Below are positions 16,644 to 26,794 of a stretch of DNA of 64,000 nt, piece by piece. Each line of letters begins with the position of its first letter. Position 1 is the stretch's first letter. This stretch comes from Achromobacter aloeverae. GTDB taxonomy: Bacteria; Pseudomonadota; Gammaproteobacteria; Burkholderiales; Burkholderiaceae_B. Both the position numbers and the translations under genes were made by a program. The notes below the pieces were generated by a model that did no database searches, had not been told where the DNA came from, and saw nothing but the letters and a program-made list of their open reading frames with translations. The DNA is taken from NCBI RefSeq assembly GCF_004121055.1, contig NZ_PYAL01000004.1:62001-126000 (forward strand). Direction: 5' to 3'.

Positions 16644-17281
16644 GCAAGGCGCTGTCGGCACGGGGCCCGGTCTTCGATCCAGTTTGGTGGCAATTCAATA
16701 TGCTGCCGAGCAAGACCTTGCATCCCAGCCATAGACCGGACTATCCCCCAGGTCCCGCCTGGGCGGCCATCCACGCCAGCACGGCTTATGCGGATATCTG
16801 GCACTGGCACTGGTCGCGGCATATCCTGCGCAGCTTGGGAATATGGGACAGGCCCGCGGCGCTGGAAACCGCGGCTACGGGCTGGCTGGTCTCCTACGAT
16901 GCCGCGGGATTGCTGCTGCTGGCGAAGCGCATGGGCGCGGTGTTGTGCGCGCCGCGCGTGCGCCGCTGCGTGTCGGGGGCATGGGTACGGCGGCTGGCCG
17001 CGACCCTGGGCCAGGACCTTTATGCCTTGACCCTGCTGGGGGAGGCCGCGCCGCATCCCGGCCTGGATGGCGTCGCCTTCGACACGCCCGAGACCGCGGT
17101 CGCGCGGATGGAGGCGCTGGGATGGGGAGCCTTGCGGCTGGCGACCGACTGTGATGACGACGCCCTGCGCCTGCGCATGGCCTTGCGGCTGCCCGCGGAC
17201 GCGGCCGCGCCGGAAGGGCTGCCGGCCCCGGACGCGCTGGCGTTGGCCAAGGCCCTGGATACGCCGGAGAACCGAAGATGA
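16640..17281 (+). CDS. sctK: T3SS sorting-platform adaptor SctK (YscK)
   Basis: A 213-aa soluble protein overlapping sctJ by 4 bp and sctL by 4 bp. SctK proteins are poorly conserved; the position between sctJ and sctL, length (about 210) and N-terminal sequence (FDPVWWQFNMLPSKTLHPSH, typical of YscK's short Trp/Pro-rich start) identify it. SctK links SctD to SctQ pods on the cytoplasmic side. Confidence 0.85.
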   Translation: MSKALSARGPVFDPVWWQFNMLPSKTLHPSHRPDYPPGPAWAAIHASTAYADIWHWHWSRHILRSLGIWDRPAALETAATGWLVSYDAAGLLLLAKRMGAVLCAPRVRRCVSGAWVRRLAATLGQDLYALTLLGEAAPHPGLDGVAFDTPETAVARMEALGWGALRLATDCDDDALRLRMALRLPADAAAPEGLPAPDALALAKALDTPENRR

Positions 17282-17964
17282 GATTCCGCGTCATCGGCGC
17301 ATCGCGTCCCCGGACGCTGGACGCCGCGCGGGTCGCGGTCGAAGGCAAGGTCTTGCGCGCGTCGGACTACTCGCGTTGGGTGCGGGCGAGTGACCTGCTG
17401 AGCGCGGCCGGCGCCCAGGCCCGGGCGATGCAGGAGCAGGCCCGGCGCGATCATGCGTCCGAGCGGGAACTAGGCTATCTCGAAGGCCTGCGGGAGGCAC
17501 GCGCCACGCAGCAGGCCGCCATCGCGGACACCTTGCAGCGCGCGAGGGATTACCTGGATGGTATCGAGATGGAGATGGCCGACCTGGTGATGGACTGCGT
17601 GCGCGAAATCATCGGAGAGATGGACGAGCGTGAGCGCGTCGTGCGTATCGTGCGCGGTGCGCTGGCGCGGGCGCGCCGGCAGAAGCAGGCGGTGCTGCGC
17701 GTGCATGCGGACGATGTCGCCGCCGTGCTGGCCTGGCGCGACGACCTGCTGGCAGAGTTCCCTGGCATCGAGGACCTGGACATCGTGGCGACCGCGCAGG
17801 TGCCGCGTGGCGCGTGCCGGGTCGAAACCGCCATCGGCGTCATCGAGGCCGGGGTGGAGGAGCAGTTGGCCTCCTTGGAGCAGGCCTTGCGCCGGGGCGT
17901 GGCGGCCGCGACGGAGGCGAGCGACGCAGAGGGTTGCGATGGGGGCGGCGATGGCCAGCCTTGA
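17278..17964 (+). CDS. sctL: T3SS ATPase stator SctL (YscL)
   Basis: A 228-aa YscL/HrpE/FliH-family protein. The N-terminal half is a long Ala/Arg/Glu coiled coil ([33 protein letters not shown]). The C-terminal half has the conserved globular region ([20 protein letters not shown], then [12 protein letters not shown] and [20 protein letters not shown]). It connects the ATPase SctN to SctQ and restrains its activity. It overlaps the sctN start by 26 bp. Confidence 0.93.
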   Translation: MRFRVIGASRPRTLDAARVAVEGKVLRASDYSRWVRASDLLSAAGAQARAMQEQARRDHASERELGYLEGLREARATQQAAIADTLQRARDYLDGIEMEMADLVMDCVREIIGEMDERERVVRIVRGALARARRQKQAVLRVHADDVAAVLAWRDDLLAEFPGIEDLDIVATAQVPRGACRVETAIGVIEAGVEEQLASLEQALRRGVAAATEASDAEGCDGGGDGQP

Positions 17965-19342
17965 GACCATCCTGCCCCGGCTGCGCGCGGCGCTGGGCGC
18001 CACGAGGACCGTGCGCATCACCGGCCGCGTCACCGAATCGGTGGGCACCATCATACGGGCCGCGGTGGCCCAGGCCCGCGTCGGTGAAATATGCGAATTG
18101 CGCAATCCGGAGGACGGCACGGCCATCCTGGCGGAAGTCGTGGGCTTCGCTGCCGGCGCGGCGGTGCTGACCCCCTTGGGCGATATGTGCGGCATCGCGC
18201 CGACCACCGAGGTCATCCCCTCCGGCAAGGCCATGACGGTGCCGGTGGGGCTGGCGTTGATGGGCCGCGTGCTGGATGGCCTGGGCCGTCCGCTGGACGA
18301 GGCCGAGCGCGGTCCATTGGTCACGACGGATCGATATCCGGTGCTGGCCGATGCGCCGCATCCCTTGTCGCGCGGCGTGATCCGGCATCCGCTGCCGCTG
18401 GGCGTGCGGGCCATGGACGGTCTGTTGACCTGTGGCGAAGGGCAGCGGCTGGGTGTGTTCGCGGCGGCCGGCGGCGGAAAATCCACGTTGATGGGAATGC
18501 TCGTCAAGGGCGCCGCGGTCGACGTCAACGTCATTGCGTTGATCGGCGAGCGGGGACGCGAGGTGGGCGAGTTCCTGCACGACGAACTGGGTCCGGCCAT
18601 GCTCGCGCGCAGCGTCGTCGTGTGCGCGACGGGGGACAAGTCGCCGATGGAGCGCAGCAAGGCCGCTTTCGTGGCGACCGCTGTCGCCGAGTATTTTCGC
18701 GACCAGGGCAAGCGCGTCCTCTTCCTGATGGACTCGGTGACGCGATTCGCGCGCGCGCAGCGCGAAATTGGCCTCGCGGCGGGCGAACCGCCCACCCGGC
18801 GTGGTTTCCCGCCGTCGGTATTCACCAGCCTGCCCCGCCTGCTGGAGCGGACGGGGAATAACGCGCGCGGGTCCATCACGGCGTTTTATACCGTGCTGGT
18901 CGAGGGCGATGACATGAGCGAACCGATTGCCGATGAGGTGCGGTCGATCCTGGATGGACACGTCGTGCTGTCGCGCAAGCTGGGCGCTGCCAATCACTAT
19001 CCGGCCATCGATGTGCTCGCGTCCGCGAGCCGCGTGATGAGCCGCGTGGCCGGAGATCGGCACATGGCCGCGGCTGGCAGGATCCGTGAATTGATGGCCC
19101 GCTACCAGGACACGGAACTGCTGCTGCGCATGGGCGAGTACACGCCGGGCGCCGATCCCGATACCGACGAGGCGATCGGGAAGATGCCGGCGATCAATGC
19201 GTTCCTGAGGCAGCGGACGACGGAATCGCAGCCCTATGCCGATACGGTCGCGCAACTGGAGCAACTGGCTTTCGGGCACGCTTCCATGGGCGTACGGCCC
19301 GCGGCCGGCCATCCTTATGCCAACGAGGAGGGGACGCGATGA
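17939..19342 (+). CDS. sctN: T3SS ATPase SctN (YscN/BscN)
   Basis: About 467 aa. The ATG at 17939 (MGAAMASLE) has AGAGGG close upstream; the ATG at 17951 is an alternative. F1-type ATPase: Walker A AAGGGKST near residue 178, Walker [11 protein letters not shown] near 262, and family signatures [10 protein letters not shown] and [16 protein letters not shown]. The hexamer strips chaperones and unfolds substrates at the export gate. The frame is open far upstream of the true start, inside sctL. Overlaps with sctL and sctO show tight translational coupling. Confidence 0.97.
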   Translation: MGAAMASLETILPRLRAALGATRTVRITGRVTESVGTIIRAAVAQARVGEICELRNPEDGTAILAEVVGFAAGAAVLTPLGDMCGIAPTTEVIPSGKAMTVPVGLALMGRVLDGLGRPLDEAERGPLVTTDRYPVLADAPHPLSRGVIRHPLPLGVRAMDGLLTCGEGQRLGVFAAAGGGKSTLMGMLVKGAAVDVNVIALIGERGREVGEFLHDELGPAMLARSVVVCATGDKSPMERSKAAFVATAVAEYFRDQGKRVLFLMDSVTRFARAQREIGLAAGEPPTRRGFPPSVFTSLPRLLERTGNNARGSITAFYTVLVEGDDMSEPIADEVRSILDGHVVLSRKLGAANHYPAIDVLASASRVMSRVAGDRHMAAAGRIRELMARYQDTELLLRMGEYTPGADPDTDEAIGKMPAINAFLRQRTTESQPYADTVAQLEQLAFGHASMGVRPAAGHPYANEEGTR

Positions 19343-19812
19343 TCCTGTTGACGCGAGTCCTGGCGTTGCGCGCGTCGCGTGAGGCGCGCGATGCACAGTC
19401 CTTGCGGCGGGCCCGGGATGCGCGCGCGCAGGCGGACGACGCCGTGGCGCAAGCGGAGCGGATGCTGGAGCAGGGCGAGCAGAACGCCAGGCGCGAAGGG
19501 GATGCGTTGTTCGATAGCCTGCGTGGAGGCTTGTGGACGTTGTCGGCGGTGCGGGACATGCATGGCCGGCTTGATGTCCTGCGACAACGGACGGAGGCGC
19601 TACGCGATGGCGTCGCCGGGGCGGAGGATGGGCGCAGGCAGCGACAGGCGGAGCTGGAGTCCGCGCGCGGCGTTCATGCGCGCAGCAGAAGGCAGCTGGA
19701 CAAGACGCGGGAAATGAACAGGCTGCGCGAACAGGACGTGCGCCTGCGCGGAGAACGCGAGGAAGAGCTGGAAATGGAAGAAATCGGCGCATCGCGAAGG
19801 ACCGCGACATGA
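19339..19812 (+). CDS. sctO: T3SS central stalk protein SctO (YscO)
   Basis: A 157-aa, highly charged, almost wholly coiled-coil protein ([20 protein letters not shown], ending [17 protein letters not shown]). Position directly after sctN and length match YscO/FliJ, the stalk that connects the ATPase ring to SctV. It overlaps sctN and sctP by 4 bp. Confidence 0.88.
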   Translation: MILLTRVLALRASREARDAQSLRRARDARAQADDAVAQAERMLEQGEQNARREGDALFDSLRGGLWTLSAVRDMHGRLDVLRQRTEALRDGVAGAEDGRRQRQAELESARGVHARSRRQLDKTREMNRLREQDVRLRGEREEELEMEEIGASRRTAT

Positions 19813-20618
19813 CGGCAACGGGAAATACGGATATCGCGGGCGCATCGCCCGGCATAGGCATGGACATGGCGCGGACATCGCGGACGGCTGGCGATGGGCC
19901 AACGGCCGCCGGGAGTGCTCGTGCCCAAGGTTCCACCGCGCGGCCGTCACGGGCGCAAGGCGCCGAGGGCCGGGACAGCCGGAGTATCGAAAATGGCGCC
20001 CGCGCGCATCGGAGGGCCGACGCGTTGATGCAGGACATCCTGATGCGGGCCGATTTGCGATCGAGGGGACGGGAAGGTATGGACGATGACGCCCATGTGT
20101 TCTCCGCGCGTTATCTGGACCCGGATGGCGCGGGGTGCGTCGCGGATGAGAGCCTGCCAGGTACGTCCGATGAGTATGGCGCCGGCGCCGCCCAGGCCGC
20201 GTCGGCGCATATGCGCGGCGCCGCGCAGGCCGCGTCTGCCACGGGCGCCGCGGCGCCGCTCGCTGCCGTGCTGGGCACTGAAATCGTCCATGCGCTGGCC
20301 GTGATCGAGAGGGATGGCAGGCCCGCTATCCGCATGGACCTTCGGCACGCCAAGTTGCCGCGCACGTCGGTTTCCCTGGAAAACCTGCCTGGACGCCTGC
20401 AGGTGACTTTCGAAAGCGCCGATCCCGAGGCGATGGCGCTGTTGGCCAGGGAGATCCCTCATCTGGCGGCGAGCCTGGCGGAGCGCCGGCAATGCGATTG
20501 CAGTGTCCTGGTCAATACGGCGCCGCCTGGATCACGGACACGGTACCGATCGGATGCCGAGAGGCCCAAGGTCGAGGCGGAAACGGAGGGGCTGGCGATT
20601 GGGCCGCGCATGGCATGA
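19809..20618 (+). CDS. sctP: T3SS needle-length/substrate-switch protein SctP
   Basis: A 269-aa protein. The first 150 residues are low-complexity and polar, as in molecular-ruler regions. The last 100 residues (VIERDGRPAIRMDLRHAKLP, then VSLENLPGRLQVTFESADP and LLAREIPHLAASLAER) have the pattern of the C-terminal T3S4-type domain that signals SctU to switch from needle to translocator export. The ruler part is short compared with Yersinia YscP (about 515 aa). Confidence 0.8.
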   Translation: MTATGNTDIAGASPGIGMDMARTSRTAGDGPTAAGSARAQGSTARPSRAQGAEGRDSRSIENGARAHRRADALMQDILMRADLRSRGREGMDDDAHVFSARYLDPDGAGCVADESLPGTSDEYGAGAAQAASAHMRGAAQAASATGAAAPLAAVLGTEIVHALAVIERDGRPAIRMDLRHAKLPRTSVSLENLPGRLQVTFESADPEAMALLAREIPHLAASLAERRQCDCSVLVNTAPPGSRTRYRSDAERPKVEAETEGLAIGPRMA

Positions 20619-21940
20619 ACCAGGTGGCGCCGGTGATCAGGCCTTATGTCCCGCCGCGCATCGCGTCGGCCAGCATCGACGCGCTCAATGCCCTGGCCCG
20701 CCATGGCGGTGAGCTGGACTGGCCGGACGCGGATGGGGCGGGAACAAGCTGGCGCTTGTCCATCGACCTTGGGCAAGCGCGGGGTGCGACGGTGGCGGCC
20801 TTCCAGGCGCAGGGAGTCTCGGACAGTGCAAGCGTGGCCCTCCGGCTGTGGACGCAAGACGCCAGCTTGCGCCTGGTCGTCCCGCGAGCGGCACTTTCGG
20901 CTTGGCTGGCGGCGGCCTTTCCCGGGGTGGGTCGGGTCGACCTGGAGGGCTGGGCGATGGATGCAGCGATCGATTGCCTGCTGGCTTTTCTGCGGCCGCG
21001 GCTACGCGCGCTGGGCCTGGCGCCGGGCTGGCAGCTGGATCGGGAGGGCATCCAGGCGACGGCTATCGCGCTTGCCGGATGTGGCCTGGTGCATGTCGCC
21101 GCGCCGCACACCGGCGAGGCGTGGCCGCTGGTATTGCAAGCCGACACCGGTGGCCTGGCGCTGCTGGGGCGTTGCCTGTCCCGGCGGAATGTCGCCGGAC
21201 AGGACGTGTGGCTGGAAGACGTGCCTATCCCCCTGCGCGCCATGGTGGGCTACACCGACCTGACGTCCGGCGACCTGCGCCGGCTGGCGCCGGGCGACGT
21301 GGTGCTGCTGGACCGTGCCCTGGGCGACGGCCATGGCCACGCGTGCCTGATTGCGCCGGACGGACGGGCGCTACGGCTGGCGGCGGTCGTCCGGCATCGA
21401 GCGGACAGTGGCGCCGAACTGCCCGCGGCCTATTTGATACTTGCGGATTGGATTTCGATCATGTCTCCCGAAGAGAAGGAAAACACCCCCGAAGACGATG
21501 TCCCGGATCTTGATATGCCCGACATCGACGCGGATGACGACGTCTTGCCGCCGGCCGATGCCGCCGTCGGCATCGACCACGACGCCTTGCCGTCGACCGG
21601 TCCGGTCGGTCCGGCTGGAGAGAGCGCTTTGGCGGATGTGGCGGATGCGAACGATGCGGCCAATACGGGCAATACGGCCGATGATATGGACGCCGGCCTC
21701 GCCGCCGGGGCCCTGGACGCCATTCCTGTCCGGCTGGGCTTCGACCTGGGTGCGCGCGGCATGCCCTTGGGCGAAGTGCGGCGCCTGCGCCCAGGCCAGA
21801 CCCTGGTCCTGGACCGCGAGGTCGCCGCGGCGCCCGTCGCCATCCGCGCCAATGGCCGTTGCATCGGCCACGGAGAGCTGGTGGATATCGACGGCCGGCT
21901 GGGCGTGCGCATCATCGATCTGCGGCGCAAGCGGACATGA
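20615..21940 (+). CDS. sctQ: T3SS sorting-platform C-ring protein SctQ (YscQ)
   Basis: A 441-aa protein; the ATG at 20615 overlaps the sctP stop as ATGA, although the frame is open from 20492. The C-terminus carries a SPOA/FliN domain (IPVRLGFDLGARGMPLGEVR, LRPGQTLVLDREVA, VAIRANGRCIGHGELVDIDG). An acidic linker (DVPDLDMPDIDADDDVLPP) separates it from the N-terminal domain. An in-frame ATG at 21461 (residue 283, MSPEEKENT) could give a separate 159-aa C-terminal product, as known for YscQ and SpaO. Confidence 0.92.
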   Translation: MNQVAPVIRPYVPPRIASASIDALNALARHGGELDWPDADGAGTSWRLSIDLGQARGATVAAFQAQGVSDSASVALRLWTQDASLRLVVPRAALSAWLAAAFPGVGRVDLEGWAMDAAIDCLLAFLRPRLRALGLAPGWQLDREGIQATAIALAGCGLVHVAAPHTGEAWPLVLQADTGGLALLGRCLSRRNVAGQDVWLEDVPIPLRAMVGYTDLTSGDLRRLAPGDVVLLDRALGDGHGHACLIAPDGRALRLAAVVRHRADSGAELPAAYLILADWISIMSPEEKENTPEDDVPDLDMPDIDADDDVLPPADAAVGIDHDALPSTGPVGPAGESALADVADANDAANTGNTADDMDAGLAAGALDAIPVRLGFDLGARGMPLGEVRRLRPGQTLVLDREVAAAPVAIRANGRCIGHGELVDIDGRLGVRIIDLRRKRT

Positions 21941-22605
21941 CCGGCATCGATCCCATCGCGCTGCTGATCGTCGCGGTCGGGCTGTCCCTCATGCCGATGA
22001 TCGTGGTCCTGACGACGTCCTTCGTGAAGCTGTCCGTGGTGATGGTACTGCTGCGCAACGCGCTGGGCCTGCAGCAGGCACCGCCCAATACGGCGATGTA
22101 CGGTCTCGCGATGATCCTGTCCGTCTACATCATGGCGCCGGTGTTCACCCAGTCGTTCAAGAACCTGACGCCGGTGGTAGTAGCCCTGGAGCAGCCGGGG
22201 CCCGTGGCGGACCGCCTGCCGGCGATCGGCGAGGCATTGCATGAGGGCGTGCAGCCGCTGCGCGCGTTCATGCTGCGCATCGGCAAGCCCGAGAATCGCG
22301 AGTTCTTTCTCAAGACCGCCCATCGTTTGTGGGGGGAAGAGGCTGCCAAGGATGCCCGGCAGGAAGACCTGATCATCGTGGTGCCCGCCTTTCTGGTGTC
22401 GGAGCTGACGTCGGCGTTCCAGATCGGATTCCTGCTGTTCCTCCCCTTCGTCATCATCGACCTGATCGTGTCCAACGTCCTGCTGGCCATGGGCATGATG
22501 ATGGTGTCGCCGATGACCATTTCCTTGCCGCTGAAGCTGTTCCTGTTCGTCATGGTCGACGGGTGGACACGCCTGTTGCAGAGCCTGGTTCTGACCTATA
22601 CCTGA
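21937..22605 (+). CDS. sctR: T3SS export apparatus protein SctR
   Basis: A 222-aa FliP/YscR-family membrane protein beginning at the ATG overlapping the sctQ stop. It has the conserved start (SFVKLSVVMVLLRNALGLQQ), the central cytoplasmic/periplasmic loop and the terminal pair (VPAFLVSELTSAFQIGFLLF then LPFVIIDLIVSNVLLAMGMM). Five SctR subunits with SctS and SctT build the export pore. Confidence 0.97.
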   Translation: MTGIDPIALLIVAVGLSLMPMIVVLTTSFVKLSVVMVLLRNALGLQQAPPNTAMYGLAMILSVYIMAPVFTQSFKNLTPVVVALEQPGPVADRLPAIGEALHEGVQPLRAFMLRIGKPENREFFLKTAHRLWGEEAAKDARQEDLIIVVPAFLVSELTSAFQIGFLLFLPFVIIDLIVSNVLLAMGMMMVSPMTISLPLKLFLFVMVDGWTRLLQSLVLTYT

Positions 22606-22631
22606 CCCGGCGCAAACCCGCCCATCCCCCT

Positions 22632-22898
22632 ATGTCCAGTGCCGAGTTCGTCCATTTCATGAAGCAGGCCTTGTACCTGATCTTCTGGCTATCCCTTCCG
22701 CCCATCGCCGTGGCGTCGGTGGTGGGTACGCTGTTCTCGCTGTTCCAGGCCTTGACCCAGATCCAGGAGCAGACGCTGTCCTTCGGCGTCAAGCTGATCG
22801 CCGTGTTCCTCACCCTGCTGCTGACCGGCGGCTGGATGGGAGTGGAAATCCATGAATTCACCGTCATGTTGATGACGCGTTTCGCGGCGATACGCTGA
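22632..22898 (+). CDS. sctS: T3SS export apparatus protein SctS
   Basis: An 88-aa FliQ/YscS-family protein with two membrane helices (ALYLIFWLSLPPIAVASVVG and LSFGVKLIAVFLTLLLTGGW) and the conserved ALTQIQEQTLSF hinge. It follows sctR by 26 bp and precedes sctT by 4 bp. Confidence 0.96.
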   Translation: MSSAEFVHFMKQALYLIFWLSLPPIAVASVVGTLFSLFQALTQIQEQTLSFGVKLIAVFLTLLLTGGWMGVEIHEFTVMLMTRFAAIR

Positions 22899-22902
22899 AC
22901 GG

Positions 22903-23721
22903 ATGGATTGCATGGGGCTTTCCATGGCGGCTTCCGGTGGACACGAATACGTGTTGCGCGCCCTCGTCTGCCTGGTGCTGACCCAGGCCCGGATCGTCGC
23001 GATGTGCGCGTTGATCCCGCCCTTGGGCCGCAACGTATTGCCGGGACGCCTGCGGGTGACGTTGACGGCTGTCCTGGGGGCCTTCGTGGTGCCACTGATG
23101 ATGGTGCAGGCGCCCGAAAAATTCAATATGGCGCTGTTGATGGTGATCCTGCTCAAGGAGGTGTTCATCGGCCTGTGCCTGGGCTATGCGCTGGCCGTGC
23201 CGTTCTGGATTTTCGAATCCATCGGCACCTTCATCGACAACCAGCGCGGCGCCGGCATCGCTTCCATCTTCAACCCGGAACTGGGCAGTGAAACCACGCC
23301 CCTGGGGACTTTCCTGGGGCGTGCCTACGCGGTGCTGTTCTTCACCACCGGTGGCTGGACGCTATTTCTCGCCGTGCTGTACGACAGCTATCTGCTGTGG
23401 AATCCCTGGCACTGGTATCCGGCGTTGCGCCTGGATGCCTTGCCGTTATGGCTGGGGCAGGTCGACACCCTGCTGCGCCTGATGGTGCTGTATTCGGGAC
23501 CGGCCATCATCGTGATGTTGCTGGCCGAGGCCGGCCTGGGGCTGGCCAGCCGGTTCACGCCGCAGTTGCAGGTGTTCTTCCTGGCGATGCCGATCAAGAG
23601 CGCATTGGGCATCCTGATGCTGGCGTTGTACCTGCACGTGCTGGCCGACCATGCCATCGGGCTGTCCAGCCGCGTGGGGGAAGTCCTGCCTCTGCTGCGG
23701 CCTTATTGGGGGGCGCCGTGA
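22903..23721 (+). CDS. sctT: T3SS export apparatus protein SctT
   Basis: A 272-aa FliR/YscT-family membrane protein with about six to eight hydrophobic segments and family motifs (LLKEVFIGLCLGYALAVPFW, IGTFIDNQRGAGIASIFNPE, FLAMPIKSALGILML). One copy caps the SctR5-SctS4 pore. The stop overlaps the sctU GTG start. Confidence 0.96.
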   Translation: MDCMGLSMAASGGHEYVLRALVCLVLTQARIVAMCALIPPLGRNVLPGRLRVTLTAVLGAFVVPLMMVQAPEKFNMALLMVILLKEVFIGLCLGYALAVPFWIFESIGTFIDNQRGAGIASIFNPELGSETTPLGTFLGRAYAVLFFTTGGWTLFLAVLYDSYLLWNPWHWYPALRLDALPLWLGQVDTLLRLMVLYSGPAIIVMLLAEAGLGLASRFTPQLQVFFLAMPIKSALGILMLALYLHVLADHAIGLSSRVGEVLPLLRPYWGAP

Positions 23722-24824
23722 CCCAGGCGAAGACCGAGCCGCCGTCGCAAAAGAAGTTGCGCGATTCGCGCAACAAGGGCGATGTCTCGTATAGCAAGGA
23801 CTCCAGCCAGGCCCTGTTGCTGGTCGCGCTGCTGAGTTATGCCTTGTTTTCCGGCTCCACCTTCATGCCCCTGCTGATACAGCTGATCCAGGTGCCGGCG
23901 GGTGTTCATGGACTACCGTTTCCCGAGGCGCTGAGCCTGGCGGGGGGGCGCTGCCTCACGTTGATGGTGTACATCCTGCTTCCGTTCATCGGCATCCTGC
24001 TGGGAGTGGGCTTCATGGCCGACGTATTGCAGGTCGGGTTCCTGATGGCCTTCGAAAAAATAAAGCCATCGGGGAAGCGCTTGAACGTGGCGGAGAACGC
24101 GAAGAATATCGTTTCGAAACGCAATCTCGTGGAAACCTTGAAGGCCATCGTCAAGATAGCGGGATTCTCGTATTTCATCTACATCCTGGTGCGCGATGCC
24201 GTGCGGCCCTTGGCCTATGCGGGTTATGCGGGCATCGAGCCCTTCTTCGCGCTGGTGACGCGATTGGCGAGGCAACTGCTGTTGTGCGTGGCGATGCTGT
24301 GCGTCGTCATCGCGGCTTTCGACATGTACTGGCAACGCCGGGAAAGAACGCGGCGCCTACGCATGACCAAGCAGGAGGTCAAGCGCGAGCACAAGGAGCA
24401 GGAAGGCTCGCCGGAAATCAAGCAACAACGCAAGCAGCTACGCAACGAGAGCGCCAACGAGTCCTCGCAGTTGGCGAAGAAGGCCACCGCGATCGTGGTG
24501 AATCCGACCCATATCGCTATCGCCCTGTACTACGAGGCGGCTCGCACGCCCTTGCCGGTGCTGCTGGCCAAGGGTTGCGACGACGAGGCGCTGGAGATGA
24601 TCGCGGCGGCCAGGGAGGAAGGCGTGCCCATCCTGCGTGACGTGCCGCTTGCGCGGCTGTTGTTCGCCGACGCGCCGGTGGAGGCCTACATACCGACCGA
24701 GTTCATCGAGCCCGTCGCGGCGGTATTGCGCTGGGCGCGCGGCCTGGAAGACAAGCAGGAAGACGACTCCGGGGCGGGCGGCAAGCATACGACCTATGAC
24801 ACCTATATGGATAGGGAAGGATAA
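23718..24824 (+). CDS. sctU: T3SS autocleaving switch protein SctU
   Basis: A 368-aa FlhB/YscU-family protein with a GTG start at 23718 overlapping the sctT stop (GTGA). Four membrane helices occupy residues about 30-210. The cytoplasmic domain contains the self-cleavage site N262-P-T-H265 (VVNPTHIAIALYY), intact. Cleavage allows the switch from early to middle/late substrates in concert with SctP. Confidence 0.97.
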   Translation: MTQAKTEPPSQKKLRDSRNKGDVSYSKDSSQALLLVALLSYALFSGSTFMPLLIQLIQVPAGVHGLPFPEALSLAGGRCLTLMVYILLPFIGILLGVGFMADVLQVGFLMAFEKIKPSGKRLNVAENAKNIVSKRNLVETLKAIVKIAGFSYFIYILVRDAVRPLAYAGYAGIEPFFALVTRLARQLLLCVAMLCVVIAAFDMYWQRRERTRRLRMTKQEVKREHKEQEGSPEIKQQRKQLRNESANESSQLAKKATAIVVNPTHIAIALYYEAARTPLPVLLAKGCDDEALEMIAAAREEGVPILRDVPLARLLFADAPVEAYIPTEFIEPVAAVLRWARGLEDKQEDDSGAGGKHTTYDTYMDREG

Positions 24825-24834
24825 AGAAGCGATC

Positions 24835-26727
24835 ATGAGCAGATTCATACCGGGAGCCCCCCAAGGCCTGGTCAAACGCCACGCCGCGGCTGGCGGTTGC
24901 TCCGCCGCGGGTTCGCCGTCGTGGCGCCGGGCCGCGGGGCTGGGCGCAAGGCTGATACTGGCCGCCTTGTTGGCCGGCGTGTCATGGCAGGCTGCCGCCG
25001 GCCCGCGCTGGCCGCAAGTGCCTTACACCTATTTCGCCGACCAACAGACCTTGCAGGAGGTACTGCAGCATTTCGCGTCCGGCTTCAGTCTTTCGCTGCG
25101 CCTGGGTACAGGGGTGGGCGGCATCGTAAGCGGCAAATTCAATACGAACACGCCCACCGACTTTCTCGACCGCCTGGGCGGCGTCTATGGATTCAACTGG
25201 TTCGTCTACGCGGGCACGCTATACGTCAGCGACGCGTCGGAGGTGCAGACACGCACCATCAACGCGGGGCCGAACGGTATCGGCGGAATGCGCCAGGCCC
25301 TGCTGCAGCTGGGCGTGCTGGATCCCCGCTTCGGCTGGGGCGAGCTGCCTGGCCAGGATATGGCGCTGGTGTCCGGACCCAAGGCGTACGTGGACCTGGT
25401 CGCGCGCACGTCGCAGTCCTTGCCGACCGCCTCCGCGCGGCAGGAGATCGAGGTATTTCGCCTGAAATACGCGTCGGTGAGCGACCGTACGGTCATGTAT
25501 CGAGACCAGGCAAGCACGACGCCGGGGGTGGCGACCGTGTTGCGCAACCTGATCGAGGGGACTTCCGATGCCGGTACGGATGCCGCCTTGCGCGTCATCG
25601 CGCAGCCCCTGCGTCCAGCGCCCACGCTAGCCAATGACGCCACGGCCGGCGTGGCCGATGAGGGCAGCGGTCCCGCGGCCTATATGGGTGGCCGGCCGGG
25701 GCCGGGCCAGGGCGCGGCTGCCGGCGCAGCGCCGGGCGCGCCCTGGAGCGGGGCAGGGGCGAGACGCCGGCCCGCGCGTTCCATCCAGGCCGATCCGCGC
25801 CTGAACGCGGTGATCATCCAGGATACGCCCGAGCGCATGCCCATCTACCGCGCGCTGATCGCGCAGCTGGACGTTCCCAGCACGCTCATCGAAATCGAGG
25901 CGATCATCGTCGACGTCAACGCCAGCGCGGTCAATGAGCTGGGTGTCGACTGGCAGGGCAAGGCAGGCCGGTTCAACTACAAGTTCGACAATGGCACCTC
26001 GCCGGGAGGAAACACATTGAAGGGCGCGCTGGCCGGGGTACTGAAGCCGGGAGCGCTTGGGCTCGGATACTCGTCGGAGGTGCTGAATGCGCAGTTGAAT
26101 GTGCTGGAGACCAACAGCCAGGCGGACGTCCTGGCCCGCCCGTCGGTAGTCACCACAGACAATACCAGCGCGGTCCTCGACTTGAAGCAGACCTTCTATA
26201 TCGAGCAGACCGGGGAAAGGGTGACCAACGTCACGCCCGTATCGGTGGGAACGTCGCTGCGGGTGGTGCCGCGCTTCATCGAAGCGCCCCAGGGACGCCA
26301 GGTCGAACTCACCATCGACATCGAGGATGGCAATGTGATCGAGGGCAGGGTGGCCGGCAAGTATCCGACTACCAAGGCGAACTCGATCAGCACGCTGGCC
26401 TTGGTGGGCGACGGACAGACGCTGGTGATCGGCGGCTACAACAGCAACCAATTGCGCGACGAGGTTTCCAAGATTCCGCTGTTGGGCGACATCCCCATAT
26501 TGGGCGCGCTGTTTTCCAATCGGTCGAAGAGCCGGTCGCGTACCGAGCGGCTGTTCATGATCCGGCCCCGCATCGTCGCCATCAATGGGCGCGCGGTCGT
26601 GGAGGATGAGGATCTGATCCCGCGAGGCCGTGCGCTGGATGCTACCTGGACGACGGGGTCGACGCTGGGCGATGCGCTGGGGTTGATATTGATGGATCGT
26701 GGCGCGTCGACGCGGCTGCGCCAATAA
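24835..26727 (+). CDS. sctC: T3SS outer-membrane secretin SctC (YscC/BscC)
   Basis: A 630-aa secretin; the ATG at 24835 follows sctU by 10 bp. A signal peptide hydrophobic core (LILAALLAGVSWQAAAG) precedes N-domains (YTYFADQQTLQEVLQHFAS) and the secretin core (VLARPSVVTTDNTSAVLDLK, then PLLGDIPILGALFSNRSKS). A Gly/Ala/Pro-rich insert (residues about 275-325) lies between the N3-like domain and the core. It ends the long sct operon and is followed by a strong inverted repeat. No pilotin gene (bscW-like) is adjacent. Confidence 0.96.
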   Translation: MSRFIPGAPQGLVKRHAAAGGCSAAGSPSWRRAAGLGARLILAALLAGVSWQAAAGPRWPQVPYTYFADQQTLQEVLQHFASGFSLSLRLGTGVGGIVSGKFNTNTPTDFLDRLGGVYGFNWFVYAGTLYVSDASEVQTRTINAGPNGIGGMRQALLQLGVLDPRFGWGELPGQDMALVSGPKAYVDLVARTSQSLPTASARQEIEVFRLKYASVSDRTVMYRDQASTTPGVATVLRNLIEGTSDAGTDAALRVIAQPLRPAPTLANDATAGVADEGSGPAAYMGGRPGPGQGAAAGAAPGAPWSGAGARRRPARSIQADPRLNAVIIQDTPERMPIYRALIAQLDVPSTLIEIEAIIVDVNASAVNELGVDWQGKAGRFNYKFDNGTSPGGNTLKGALAGVLKPGALGLGYSSEVLNAQLNVLETNSQADVLARPSVVTTDNTSAVLDLKQTFYIEQTGERVTNVTPVSVGTSLRVVPRFIEAPQGRQVELTIDIEDGNVIEGRVAGKYPTTKANSISTLALVGDGQTLVIGGYNSNQLRDEVSKIPLLGDIPILGALFSNRSKSRSRTERLFMIRPRIVAINGRAVVEDEDLIPRGRALDATWTTGSTLGDALGLILMDRGASTRLRQ

Positions 26728-26794
26728 TCGATACGCAATGCTCACTTGCCAATATTCAAAGGCCTGCGGCGTCCAGGAGACTGCATGCCGGAAC

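Noticed and set aside
17840-20038. 732-aa minus-strand open frame opposite sctN-sctP
   Set aside because: Antisense of the clearly identified sctN and sctO genes; Arg/Pro/His-rich with no family resemblance.
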